64,000 nucleotides of DNA from Okapia johnstoni (taxonomy: Eukaryota > Chordata > Mammalia > Artiodactyla > Giraffidae), in the NCBI GenBank assembly GCA_024291935.2, contig CM044313.1:80537001-80601000 (forward strand). Direction: 5' to 3'. Under the pieces are notes generated by a model. That model was not told the DNA's origin, did no database searches, and saw only the letters and a list, made by a program, of their open reading frames with translations. The position numbers and the translations under genes were made by a program. Numbering within the stretch: the first letter of the stretch is position 1; every line of letters begins with the position of its first letter. This document shows positions 46,132 to 55,652 of the stretch, piece after piece.

Positions 46132-46231
46132 AAGATATGGCTTGGGGCGTGGCTTTGTGGGGAGGGCGTGGCTTTGGGAGGGTGTGGCTTTGGGAAGGCA
46201 TGGCTTGTTGGGAAAGGTATGGCTTGTGGGG
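46132..46231 (+). repeat. Minisatellite of about 6 GC/CACCC-box-like units
   Basis: Degenerate tandem array with a 16-19 bp unit of the form GGNRTGGCTTKKGGGRA. Unit cores fall at 46136, 46145, 46164, 46180, 46197 and 46216. gggcgtggc occurs twice (46145-46153, 46164-46172) and gggtgtggc once (46180-46188). These are the reverse complements of CCACGCCC and CCACACCC, the sites bound by Sp/KLF zinc-finger factors. Binding is inferred from the motif only. Confidence 0.85.
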
Positions 46232-46286
46232 CCAGAGTCCCCAGGCACCAATCCTGGTTCCTGCTTCACCTTTCTGATTTGGGCAG

Positions 46287-46731
46287 GTGTTATGTTGAAT
46301 TGTGTCCTGTAATTCACATGTTCATACCTCCATGTCCTCACCCCCATTACCTTATTAAGAAATAGGGTGGTGACAGGTGTGATTAGCTAAGATGAAGTCA
46401 CTCTGAAGGAAGGTGGGCCCTTAATCCAATAATACTGGTGTCCTCATGAAAAGGGGAAATTTGGACAGAGACCCACACACAGAGAATGTGTATGAAGACG
46501 AAGGCAGAGATCTGGGAGATGCACGCATAAGCCAAGGAAACGCCAAAGATTGCCAGCAAACCAGCCGAAGCGAGGAGAGGTGCAGGGAACACATTCTTCC
46601 TCATGGCCCTCCATCCTGCTGACACCTTGATCTCAGACTCCCGTCGTCCAGAATATGAAACAATACATCTCTGTTATTTAAGCCACTCCATTTATACTAC
46701 TTATTGACAACCGTGCTAGCAATCTAACACA
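46287..46731 (+). repeat. MLT1-type MaLR LTR, near full length
   Basis: 'tatgttgaattgtgtcctgt' at the 5' end, 'ggtgtcctcatgaaaagggg', 'gattgccagcaaaccagccg', and the 3' end 'ctgttatttaagccactcca'. The 75-codon frame at 46398-46625 is a by-product. Confidence 0.82.
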
Positions 46732-46741
46732 GCAAGTTACT

Positions 46742-46872
46742 GTGTCACAGCTTTCTCATCTGTAAAATGGGGATAAGAAAGGTACTCCTCTAACAGAGAG
46801 AAGAAGCAGATTACAATTTGTTGTTTAGAACAATGCCTGGCAGAGCAGTACATCTGAATGTTAATGTTCTCC
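46742..46872 (+). repeat. MIR SINE, 3' part
   Basis: 'gctttctcatctgtaaaatg' and 'gggataagaaaggtactcct', then 'gaacaatgcctggcagagca'. Confidence 0.7.
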
Positions 46873-47379
46873 AAACATTCTTTTTTAATCGAGGAGATTC
46901 TCACTCTTGTTTTTTTTAAAACCTCTTGAAGTTTCCCACAAAGCTGCTTAGTAAAAGGCGAGTGTGATAACAGCCCACGCCAGATTTCTCAGGAGATGGG
47001 GAGTACCCTCCCTTGGCTGGCGTGCCTGGGGCAGGGTGTGGTGCAACAGGAATCTTCCTCTCTGCTCTTGGTCTCACACCCACTCAAGGTACCATCTCCT
47101 TTCCCTCCCTGCACCACCAGAGCCTCGGCCCTAGAGTCCTGGCCCTTTCCTCCCATTAGTTTCTCAAAAACCTAAACCGTCCTACCACCCCAAATGCAAT
47201 CATCTTCAATCCTCATTCTGCAACTTTATCAACACCATCCACTCTTAGTTTCCAATGCTGTGCAGAAGTCCATCCATCCCACCTAAACTCAGTTATTCGG
47301 TTCATCTCCCTCTTGTCGATCTCTCCTCTGGACAATCCCCCACCAGCATTGACTTCCTCTCTTAATCCTAACCTACCAG
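46873..47379. other. Unassigned CT-rich sequence
   Basis: CT-rich, possibly the upstream part of the L2 that follows, but no landmark is clear enough. Confidence 0.35.
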
Positions 47380-47560
47380 TCAAGAAGCCCCAGCCTCAAA
47401 CTTACCCTTCCCAATGAAGCCCTCCCTTAATTCTTATAGTATTTATCACCAGGGCTCCTGGTTTTGTTTTGAATGACACAAGCCTTCTGTTGCTGTACCT
47501 GTTTCATGCATGTCAATCACAGTATCTCAACTAGACAGTAAACTTAGAGACCATTTATGC
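47380..47560 (+). repeat. L2 LINE fragment
   Basis: 'aatgaagccctcccttaatt' and 'atagtatttatcaccagggc' match the L2 region upstream of its terminus; then 'caactagacagtaaactta'. Confidence 0.5.
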
Positions 47561-47631
47561 ATCACACGCTACTGAAGACCTACTAATGCCAGGCACCAGG
47601 CAAGGCAAAAGTATTAACAGGTATCATTGGG

Positions 47632-47800
47632 TAGTATTTACTGAAAACTTACTGTGTGCCAGACTTTATCCTAATCCTCACAATGATGCTGGAAGGTGCT
47701 GGCATCACCCTGGTTTACAGATGAGAAAATCAAAGATGAGAGATTATGTAACCTGTCCAATATTGCATAGATAGTAAAGGATAAAACTGGGACTAGATAA
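47632..47800 (-). repeat. MIR SINE
   Basis: Reverse MIR: 'tatttactgaaaacttactg', 'ccctggtttacagatgagaa', 'atagatagtaaagg' and 'actgggactagataaa'. Confidence 0.65.
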
Positions 47801-47892
47801 ACAGGGTTGAGAAATGGTAACCAGCTGTAACCAGACCCCAAAGAATGTGAATTAAGGCACTGCCCATTTGGAAGGATGCTAATAATTATATA

Positions 47893-48319
47893 CAGGCATA
47901 CATTAGAGATATTATGGGTTCAGTTTCAGACCACTGTAATAAAGCAAATATTGCAATAAAGCAAGTCAGGAACTTTTTGGTTTCCCAGTACATATAAAAG
48001 TCATGTTTACACTATATTAATATGTGACAGAATTATGTCTAAAGAAACAATATACATAACAGTGAAAAATTATAAAACAAAAAAAATTACAACAGCATTA
48101 TAAAAGATCACAGATCATGACAACAAATATAACAATAATGAAAAGGTTTGAAATATTGTAAGAATTACCAAAGTATGACACAGAGAAATGAAGTGAGCAA
48201 ATGACGCTGGAAAAATGGTGCCAAAAGACTTGCTCAATGCAGGGCTGCCATAAACCTTCAATTTTCTTAGGAAAAACAAGCAATATCTGAAAAGCACAAT
48301 AAAACGAGGTATGCTTGCA
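47893..48319 (+). mobile_element. Tigger1 (Tc1/mariner-like) deletion derivative
   Basis: Left terminus 'caggcatacattagagatat', right terminus 'aaaacgaggtatgcttgca', which are inverted relative to each other, flanked by TA. 5' part 'tttcagaccactgtaataaa', 3' part 'gacacagagaaatgaagtga'. About 427 bp against roughly 2.4 kb for a full element: the pogo-type transposase gene is gone, so it could move only in trans, if at all. Confidence 0.88.
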
Positions 48320-48321
48320 TA

Positions 48322-48323
48322 TG

Positions 48324-48354
<31 letters not shown>

Positions 48355-48382
48355 TATATTTATATTATATGTATAATATATG
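48322..48382 (+). repeat. (AT)n-rich simple repeat
   Basis: ATATAT run broken by acacac at 48343-48350 and then tatattatatgtataatata. Starts exactly at the right end of the Tigger1, so it may have grown from the TA target site. Confidence 0.85.
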
Positions 48383-48533
48383 ACAAGGTGATACATATTA
48401 ACCACTGACATCCTTCCAAATGGGCATTGCCTTAATTTATTCTTTGGAGTCTGGTTATATATCCATATCTGAAGACAGAGCTGTACCATACACTAATGAC
48501 TTAGATTAAATATGCATGCCTACTAAGTTTTGA

Positions 48534-48750
48534 GGATTCCAGGTGGCTCAGTGGTAAAGAATCCGCCTGCAATGCAGGAGACACAGGAGATGTAGGTTCG
48601 ATCCCAGGGTCGGGAAGATCCCCTAGAGGAGGGCATGGCAACCCACTCCAGTATTCTTGCCAGGAAAATCCCATGGGTAGAGGAGCCTGGCCAGCTGCAA
48701 TCCATGGGGTTGCAAAGAGTCAGACATGACTGAGTGGCTGAGCATGATAA
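48534..48750 (+). mobile_element. Bov-tA SINE, full length
   Basis: Head 'ttccaggtggctcagtggta', B-box region 'taggttcgatcccagggt', tail 'gactgagtggctgagcatga'. It explains the minus-strand frames at 48523-48823. Confidence 0.93.
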
Positions 48751-49675
48751 GATGGATGACAATGTGATTATGGTAAGAGTTAGAATTTAATGCAAAAACC
48801 AGAGCAACAGAATTACTGAACAAACTTAACTAAGAAAATAAAATTTAACTGGGATAAATATAGTGTCTTGCATTTGGGTTCAAATATTCAACAGTCCAGG
48901 CCCACAAAGAGAATGACAAGGCTTTGCAAGCAACAGTGGTAGAAAAGAATCAATAGTAAACTATGAATGAAAAGGGGAATGCGGGTAAAAAAAAAAATTA
49001 ATATTATCTCAGGTTATAGTAATAAAGCTACATGACTGAGAAGTGTAAAATGACACTATTTTAAATTCTTTTGCAACAAATCTAATCTTTTGCTCAGAAT
49101 TCTAAGCCTCAGCTTGAAAGTATGTCAAACGGGCATAAATATTCAAATGAAACTGATATAATTAAGAATCCTCATGTTTCACAATTTCATAGATTGCATA
49201 CTGACCAAATGAATGTATGCACTTTAGTGTAACCTACAACTAAGTTTAAAATATATAACTGTAGACTGACATCACTCTCAAACTCCCCTGTGAAGGTGTA
49301 GGATCAGGTCAGGACAGCTCCCATCGCTGCAAACAATCTCAGAATGATGACTGTAAATGGCATACTTAACACAGGTCCTTTTAATCCCACTTCTTATCAA
49401 ACCCAACCTATTACTGGACTAAAAGGAAAAGCCTGATTGACAATCTAATGTCACCAGTTGATAACACTTAGGAGCAGTTTCCATTTCAAACATGGAAAAA
49501 GCACTTCACATCACATGAACAGCATGTCCACCAACAGAACAATGGAGAATTAGACAAATGGCAACCAATGTTCACTACTGGGGTCAAAGCAATCAAAATG
49601 AAGATCATAAGACACACCTTTACCACCTAATTCTCTTGGATGAAACTCACTGTGGAAACTGCCTATGGCCAAGTG
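48751..49675. other. Unassigned AT-rich sequence
   Basis: No gene or named repeat recognised. Confidence 0.4.
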
Positions 49676-50186
49676 TAATGGTTTTCCAGGGCTGCCACCA
49701 TAAAATACCACTAACTAGGTAGCTTAAAACAACAAAAATGTACTGTCTCCCAGTTCTGGAGGCTAGAAGCTCAAGATCAAGGTGTTCGCAGGGCTGTTTC
49801 CTCCTGAGGGTAAATCTGTTCCACACCCCTCTCCTCACTTCTAGGGGTCTGAAGACAATCTTCGGTCTTTCCTTGGCTTACAGGTGCATCACACAGTTCT
49901 CTGCCTTCATCTCCATGTGGTGTTCTTCCTGTCTCTACACATAGTCTTCCCTCTGCCCAGGTCTGTGTGTAAGCGTCCCCTCTTCATAAGGACATCAGTC
50001 ATATTGGATTAGCACTCATCTTAATAGCTTCATCTAACTTAATTACCTCTGTTAAGATCCAATTTCCAAATAAGGTCACATACTGAGGTCCTAGGAGACT
50101 CAATATATCAATATATGTGACTTCAATCAATATATGTGACTTCAGTGTACCTTTTGGGGGATGGGTGGCAATTCAACCCAGATCAC
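49676..50186 (-). repeat. MLT1-type MaLR LTR, reverse, near full length
   Basis: 'ctaggtagcttaaaacaaca', 'cagttctggaggctagaagc', 'tcataaggacatcagtcata', 'ccaatttccaaataaggtca'. Near its end a 19-bp unit (atcaatatatgtgacttca) is exactly duplicated in tandem at 50107-50125 and 50126-50144. Confidence 0.82.
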
Positions 50187-50394
50187 TGAGTTAATCTACT
50201 CCAGGACCCATTCCTCCTATCCCTTGAGGTGTTGCTGGTCTCATGGCTGCCATCTGCAGAGAGTGTTTTCCTCTCAGAATTCGTCCCTTGTAGCTAGGTA
50301 GGGGCATGTGATTAAGCTCCAGCAAGTTCCATGTGAGGGGAGAAAGATTTGTGTGACTTTGGGATCACATCCTTTAAAAAGAGAAGATGCTACT

Positions 50395-50538
50395 CGACTA
50401 CCCTGTTGGTTCAATGGTTAAGACTCCACACTCCCAATGCAGGGGACCTGGATTCCACTCCTGGTCAGGAAACTAAGAACCCACATGCTACAGCTAAGAC
50501 CTGGCACAGCCAAATAAATAATTTTTTTTTTAAAAAAA
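50395..50538 (+). mobile_element. CHR-type SINE, short form
   Basis: 'ctaccctgttggttcaatgg', 'ggacctggattccactcctg', 'cacagccaaataaataattt' and T/A-rich tail. The flanks are similar (agagaagatgct before, aaaggagatgct after), so an imperfect target duplication is likely. Confidence 0.85.
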
Positions 50539-50611
50539 GGAGATGCTTGGGGTTCATTCTCCCTCTTTCTGGTTCTCACATACAGAATATGCACCATGAA
50601 CAGCCTAGACC

Positions 50612-50866
50612 AGCACTGTCCAAAGGAATTAGTAAGATATAAGTCATTTTAAAGTTTCTAGGAGCCATATTAAGTAAGAAGCAACAAGGGGAGTGAATTT
50701 TAAATTGACTTAATTCATTCTGTCTAGAATATTAGCATTTCAATGTGTAATTATAAATATTATTATTAAGGTATTTGACACATTTATTATTTGGTACTAA
50801 ATCTTTGAAATCCAGTGGGTATCTGACATTTATGGAATAGCTCCATTTGGACTAGCTACTAAGAGC
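50612..50866 (+). repeat. hAT-like non-autonomous DNA transposon, second copy
   Basis: Same family as 41779-42550: starts 'cagcactgtccaaaggaatt', continues 'tttctaggagccatattaag', and has 'aaatctttgaaatccagtgg' and the near-terminal 'catttggactagcta'. Confidence 0.5.
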
Positions 50867-52085
50867 CCAGGCAGCAACCACCTACTGCAACACCCAGTGC
50901 AGCTCGGGAGGGCAGCAGCAGGACATTATAGAGGAACCTGGATCCCTGGATGAGTCCATGAAGCAGACCTGTCCTGCTGGCTCTAGAATGTTGGAAATGT
51001 TTACTTAAGGAAACAGTTCTATCTATTCAATTTCACGTATCTTGTTATCACAGCTTACCCCATATCATAATAAGTATGTCCTCTGGGGTCTCCCAGAAGG
51101 ACTCTGCAGCTTCTCAGTTATGAAACAACCCTTTAAAGCATGGACGCTGACTCTCATGGAAAAATAAAGAAACCTCCAAAATCACAGCCCAAGTTTGAAA
51201 AATTACCATAGAAACATTCTCAGCATTGAAAAATACATTTCAAAATAAACCCATCCCAGGAGAACATGTGGTTCCTCAGGCTTTTTTTTGTTCTTTTCCC
51301 ACATTATAAATCTCTGCACCTCCTGGTCAGTCAGCCCACTGAACAGCCCAAGAGGAAGGAGGGAGGGAGAGACCATGTCCTTCAGCCTCCTGAGAAGACA
51401 GAAAATGAAATCCTTTCACAGTGTTTCTTAAAAAGTGAAACTAATTTCACATGGTAACAACTAATAATTGGAAAACCAGGTCAATCAGAACATACTGACT
51501 TTCCTTGTTTAAAGGAAGATGGGGACACAAAAGGAAAGTCCATGCTTGTCACTAATGTCATCTTAATAGACATTGTGCCTTCAACTCATGCTGATACCTG
51601 CTACCACAGAAATGCAAAGAACCACCTCCTATGGCAAAGATCCATGGAAAGAAACTCAGCTGAAAAATCTCCACGGAGTGAATTCAGAAGCAACTCCTAT
51701 TTCACTTCAAAAGAAAAGTTACATACAAGAATTTGTTAAGCAAAAAACACCAATGTCAGCCATCGTTCAAAATGATTAGGTAATTAATTTCAGAATAAAG
51801 AGATAAGAGGTAATAACCTAGATGATTCTCTGCTTGTTCAGACGATCAGATTTCCCCAAGTTTAGGGGCCAGCTTCTGAGTTTCATATCGGTTTCCAGCT
51901 ACAGCTGGAATGATATCAGGTTAAACCAAGAATTCCTGCAATTATGGTCTGGGGTAACTAGAATGATAACCATTTTGCCTTCTTGATTTTCTTTTTCTTT
52001 GGAATGTTTTTGTTTGCTGCCTCCTGTACAATATTACAGAACTCCATACATAGTTCTTCAGATACACTGTTTACAAGTTCTAGTA
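50867..52085. other. Unassigned sequence
   Basis: No gene or named repeat. The open frames at 51542-51779 have no recognisable domain. Confidence 0.4.
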
Positions 52086-52147
52086 CCTTGACAAACCAAG
52101 ACTGTGTTGAAAAGCAGAGACATTACTCTGCCGACAAAGATCTGTAT

Positions 52148-53256
52148 CAGTTCAGTTCAGTTGCTCAGTCATGTCCGACTCTTTGCGACCCCATGGAATG
52201 CAGCATGCCAGGCCTCCCTGTCCATCACCAACTTCCAGAGTTTACTAAAACTCACGTCCATTGAGTCAGTGATGCCATCCAACCATCTCATCCTCTGTCG
52301 GTCATCCCCTTCTCCTCCCGCCTTCAACCTTTCTCAGAATCAGGGTCTTTTCAAATGAGTCAGCTCTTCGCATCAGGTGGACAAAGAATGGGAGTTTCAG
52401 CTTCAGCATCAGTCCTTCCAATGAATATTCAGGACTGATTTCCTTTAGGATGGACTGGTTGGATCTCCTTGCAGTCCAAGGGACTCTCAAGAGTCTTCTC
52501 CAACACCGCAGTTCAAAAGCATCAATTCTTCGGCACTCAACCTTCTTTATAGTCCAATTCTCACATCCATACATGACTACTGGAAAAACCATAGCTCTGA
52601 CTAGATGGACCTTTGTTGGCAAAGTAATGTCTCTGCTTTTTAACACGCTGTCTAGGTTGGTCATAACTTTCCTTCCAAGGAGTATACGTCTTTTAATTTC
52701 ATGGCTGCAATCACCATCTGCAGTGATTTTGGAACCCAAAAAAATCAAGTCTGTCACTGTTTCCACTGCTTCCCTGTCTATTTGCCATGAAGTGATGGGA
52801 CCAGATGCCATGATCTTAGTTTTCTGAATGTTGAGCTTTAAGCCAACTTTTTCACTCTCCTCTTTCACTTTCATCAAGCGGCTCTTTAGTTCTTCTTCGC
52901 TTTCTGCCATAAGGGTGGTGTCATCTGCATATCTGAGGTTATTGATATTTATCCCAGCAATCTTGATTCCAGCTTGTGCTTCATCCAGCCCCATGTTTCT
53001 CATGATGTACTCTGCATATAAGTTAAATAAGCAGGGTGACAATATACAGCCTTGATGTACTCCTTTCCTTATTTGAAACCAGTCTGTTGTTCCACATCCA
53101 ATTCTAACTGTTGCTTCTTGACTTGCATACAGATTTCTCAAGAGGCAGGTCAGGTGGTCTGGTATTCCCATCTCTTTAAGAATTTTCCAGTTTGTGGTGA
53201 TCCACACAGCCAAAGGCTTTGGCATAGTCAGTAAAGCAGAAATAGATGTTTTTCTG
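52148..53256 (-). mobile_element. Younger BovB LINE nested antisense in the older copy
   Basis: 5'-truncated BovB of about 1.1 kb with the TGAACTGAAC terminal repeat at 52148 and its 5' edge at about 53256. The 9-mer gatctgtat flanks it at 52139-52147 and 53257-53265 and is part of the host BovB. Both boundaries and the order of insertion are therefore certain. It carries a long RT reading frame. Confidence 0.95.
52302..53225 (-). pseudogene. BovB reverse transcriptase, C-terminal two thirds (307 codons)
   Basis: An open frame of 307 codons. In order: GVHQGCILSPCLFNLYAEY at residues 55-73; the catalytic YADD at residues 99-102 (52920-52931); GLKLNIQKTK (about 128-137); FLGSKI (about 162-167); and the C-terminal [11 protein letters not shown] segment. 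The upstream motif with DYAKAF is out of frame. Near 53189 the sequence lacks two bases relative to the family, so the first dozen residues from the ATG are spurious. At the other end an insertion after GGRRRG creates a stop and removes the final part. With no endonuclease domain and a broken palm, it is not functional. Confidence 0.9.
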
Positions 53257-53715
53257 GATCTGTATGGTCAAGGCTATAGTCTTTACAGTAATCATGTACA
53301 GTTGTGAGAACTGGACTGTAAAGAAGGCAGTGCACTGAAGAATTGATGCCTTCGAACAATGGTGCTGGAAAAGACTCCTGAGAGTGTCTTGGACAGCAAG
53401 GAGATCAAACCAGTCAATCTCAAGGGAAATCAACTCTGAATACTCATTGGAAGGACTGATGCTGAAGCTGAAGCTCCAGTATTTTGGTCATCTGATGTGA
53501 AAAGGTGACTCATTGGAAAAGGCCCTGTTGCTGGGAAAGATTGAGGGCAGAAAGAGAAGAGGGCATCAGAGGATGAGATGGCTGGATGGCATCACCAATG
53601 CAATGGGCATGAACTTGGGCAAACTTTGGGAGATGGTGAAGGACAGGGGGGCCTGGCATGCTGCAGTCCATGGGGTCTCAGAGTCGGACACAACTGGGCG
53701 ACTGAACAACAACTA

Positions 53716-54059
53716 GAAGAGGCTGTGGTCTAGTTAGCCAGTAATGGGGCTTCCATTTAGAAATAGAATTAGTTTTCTGAACTACAGAGGAAGAGCAGAA
53801 AGTAGCAGCATCTGTCCTCTCTTGCTTCAAAAGTTCAGTTTCAAGTGCATCTGCCTCCCACAAAGCAACCCAGAGCCTCCTCTGCCCAAGGAATGACATT
53901 ATTGGTGAACTTTGCTGCCATCAGTGGAGAGCGCTGATAATGACAAAATCAATCCATGGGTCTTTATTGCTTAGAGCATTGGAGCAAAATTCACTTTCTG
54001 CAGTCTGTAGCTTTGAAACTTAAGAAAGGGAATGCCCTGTGTCAACAACTATTGCCCTG
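53716..54059. other. Unassigned sequence
   Basis: Nothing recognised between the BovB end and the next MIR. Confidence 0.4.
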
Positions 54060-54265
54060 GCATCAAGAGAAACCGGGATTCAGATCTCTCTGCCATTTAT
54101 CAAATGTGCAACTTTACCCAAGTTACTTAACTTCTCCCAACCTTAACTTCTTTCTGTAAATTGCTATTACAGCAGTGGTCTTTATTGGATACAATTTTGT
54201 AAGGATTACACATGAAGGGTTTTGGTACAGGGCCTGGCACATGGCAAGCATTCAATCAATGGGAA
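54060..54265 (+). repeat. MIR SINE
   Basis: 'agaaaccgggattcagatct', 'cccaagttacttaacttctc', 'tacagggcctggcacatggc' and 'aagcattcaatcaatggg'. Confidence 0.75.
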
Positions 54266-54363
54266 CTCTTCTCCTAATTTCTCTTGTAGTAGGTCAGTGA
54301 TCAATACATGTTTACTCGTGTGATTGTGTTTATCCTTGTGATTAACATTATGTTTAGGCACTG

Positions 54364-54815
54364 CTCCTTCATGGATCACAGCCTTGTTATGGTGAAGGGG
54401 CTTGTGCAACTCAGTGAAGCTATAGGCAATGCTGTGCAAGGCCATCCAAGACAGACAGGTCACAGTGATGAGTTCTGACAAAACGTGGTCCACTGGAGGA
54501 GGGAATGGCAAGCCACGCCCGTATTCTTGCCTAGAGAACTCCATGGACGGTAAGGAAGGCAAAGAGATATGACCACCCAGAAGATATGACCACCTGATCT
54601 GAAGAGTCATCTCATTGGAAAAGATCCTAATGCTGGGAAAGGTTGAAGGCAAAAGAAGGGGGCGGCAGAGAATGAAATGGTTAGACAGCATCACTGACTC
54701 AATAAACATGAATTTGAGCAAACTCCGGGAGACAGTGGAGGACAGAGGAGCCTGGCATGATGCAGTCCATGAAATCGCCAAGAGTCGGAAACGACTTAGC
54801 AACTGAACAACAAAA
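54364..54815 (+). mobile_element. BovB deletion derivative: 5' region joined to 3' end
   Basis: Only 452 bp. The left part ('ctccttcatggatcacagcc' to about 54600, with 'tctgacaaaacgtggtccac') is BovB 5' non-coding sequence. The right part from about 54605 ('tcattggaaaagatcctaat') is the 3' end, finishing 'gcaactgaacaac'. The EN and RT coding region between them is missing. ttaggcactg flanks the whole unit at 54354-54363 and 54816-54825. It is thus one insertion, deleted either before or after it landed. A small duplication (agatatgaccacc twice, 54566-54595) marks the joint. Confidence 0.88.
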
Positions 54816-54989
54816 TTAGGCACTGACACCCATTTAAAAATTGTGATACTCCAGCCTCACTTTATTAGACACTGAAAATGTATAGTCCAAAAGGTGAAGA
54901 AACTGTGGAGCTAAAGTTTATGAGCACACGTGCTCAGTTGGGGGTGCCAGGGCTTTGGAGAATCTGTTCTAGGACAGAAAAGAATGGAG

Positions 54990-55438
54990 GCATGTTTGGG
55001 GTTGAACTGTGAGCCCCACGCCTGACACACACCCTGCGAAATTGATCAGTTGAAGTCTTAAGTACTCAGAATATGACCTGATCTGGAGATAGGGTCTTTA
55101 CAAAGGTCATCAAGTTAAAATGAGGTCCTTAGGGTGGGCCCGAATCCAACAAGGCTTGTTTGCTTATGAAAAGGAGAATTTGAAGAGAGACAGAGACATG
55201 TAGAGCGATCGCCATGTGAAGATGAAGGTAGAGATCAAGGTGATGCATCTCAATGACTGTCAGCAAACCGCCAAAGCTGAGAGGGGCACGGATCAGATGC
55301 ACCTTCACAGCCCTCACGAGGGAGGAAGCAACTCCACCAACACCTTGATCTCAAATTTCTGGTCATCAGAACTGTGAGATAATACACTACTGTTGTATAA
55401 GCCACTCAAGGCATGTTCACAGCAAGTCTAGGTAACTA
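54990..55438 (+). repeat. MLT1-type MaLR LTR, near full length
   Basis: 'ggttgaactgtgagccccac', 'ctggagatagggtctttaca', 'aaatgaggtccttagggtgg', 'ccaccaacaccttgatctca' and 3' end 'tgttgtataagccactca'. Confidence 0.8.
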
Positions 55439-55652
55439 ATGGGTTTCCCTCATGGCTCAGTGGGGAAGAATCCACCTGCCAATGCTGGAGACAGGAGTTA
55501 GATCCCATGGTCCAGAAGATCCCCTTGAGTAGGGAATGGCAACCCACTCCAGTATTCTTGTCTGCAAAATCCCACGGACAGAGGAGCCTGGCGGGCTGCA
55601 ATCCATGGGGTTGCAAAAGATTCAGAGGACTGAGGGATAGACTTTCACTCTC
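55439..55652 (+). mobile_element. Bov-tA SINE, full length
   Basis: Head 'gggtttccctcatggctcag', body 'cagaggagcctggcgggctg', end 'ctgagggatagactttcact'. It abuts the end of the MLT1 LTR. Confidence 0.92.

Larger units (their letters stand above)
47828..48457. repeat. Inverted repeat with arms of about 50 bp around a Tigger1
   Basis: The left arm 47828-47878 (51 nt, taaccagaccccaaagaatg ...) and the right arm 48409-48457 (49 nt, reverse complement taaccagactccaaagaata ...) match at about 46 of 51 positions, with one 2-nt gap. Between them lie the Tigger1 copy and an AT repeat. The arms are not Tigger sequence, so they belong to an older palindromic element or a local inverted duplication. 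I do not recognise the family. Confidence 0.8.
52086..53715 (+). mobile_element. Older BovB LINE, sense, interrupted by a younger BovB
   Basis: Two pieces of one 5'-truncated BovB: 52086-52147 ('gtgttgaaaagcagagacat') and 53266-53715 ('ggtcaaggctatagtcttta' onward). The first piece encodes LKSRDITLPTK and the second continues directly with VKAMVF-like sequence; both are adjacent in an intact BovB. It ends 'ggcgactgaacaacaacta', the older terminus type. The coding frame carries stops and shifts. Confidence 0.92.

Noticed and set aside
52302..53225. Possible functional reverse transcriptase gene
   Set aside because: Frame-shifting loss of two bases near 53189, stop after GGRRRG, and no endonuclease domain; it is a truncated BovB copy.
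53176..53433. 85-codon minus-strand frame containing the DYAKAF motif
   Set aside because: It runs across the junction between the younger BovB and the antisense of the older one, so the combined peptide is an artefact.
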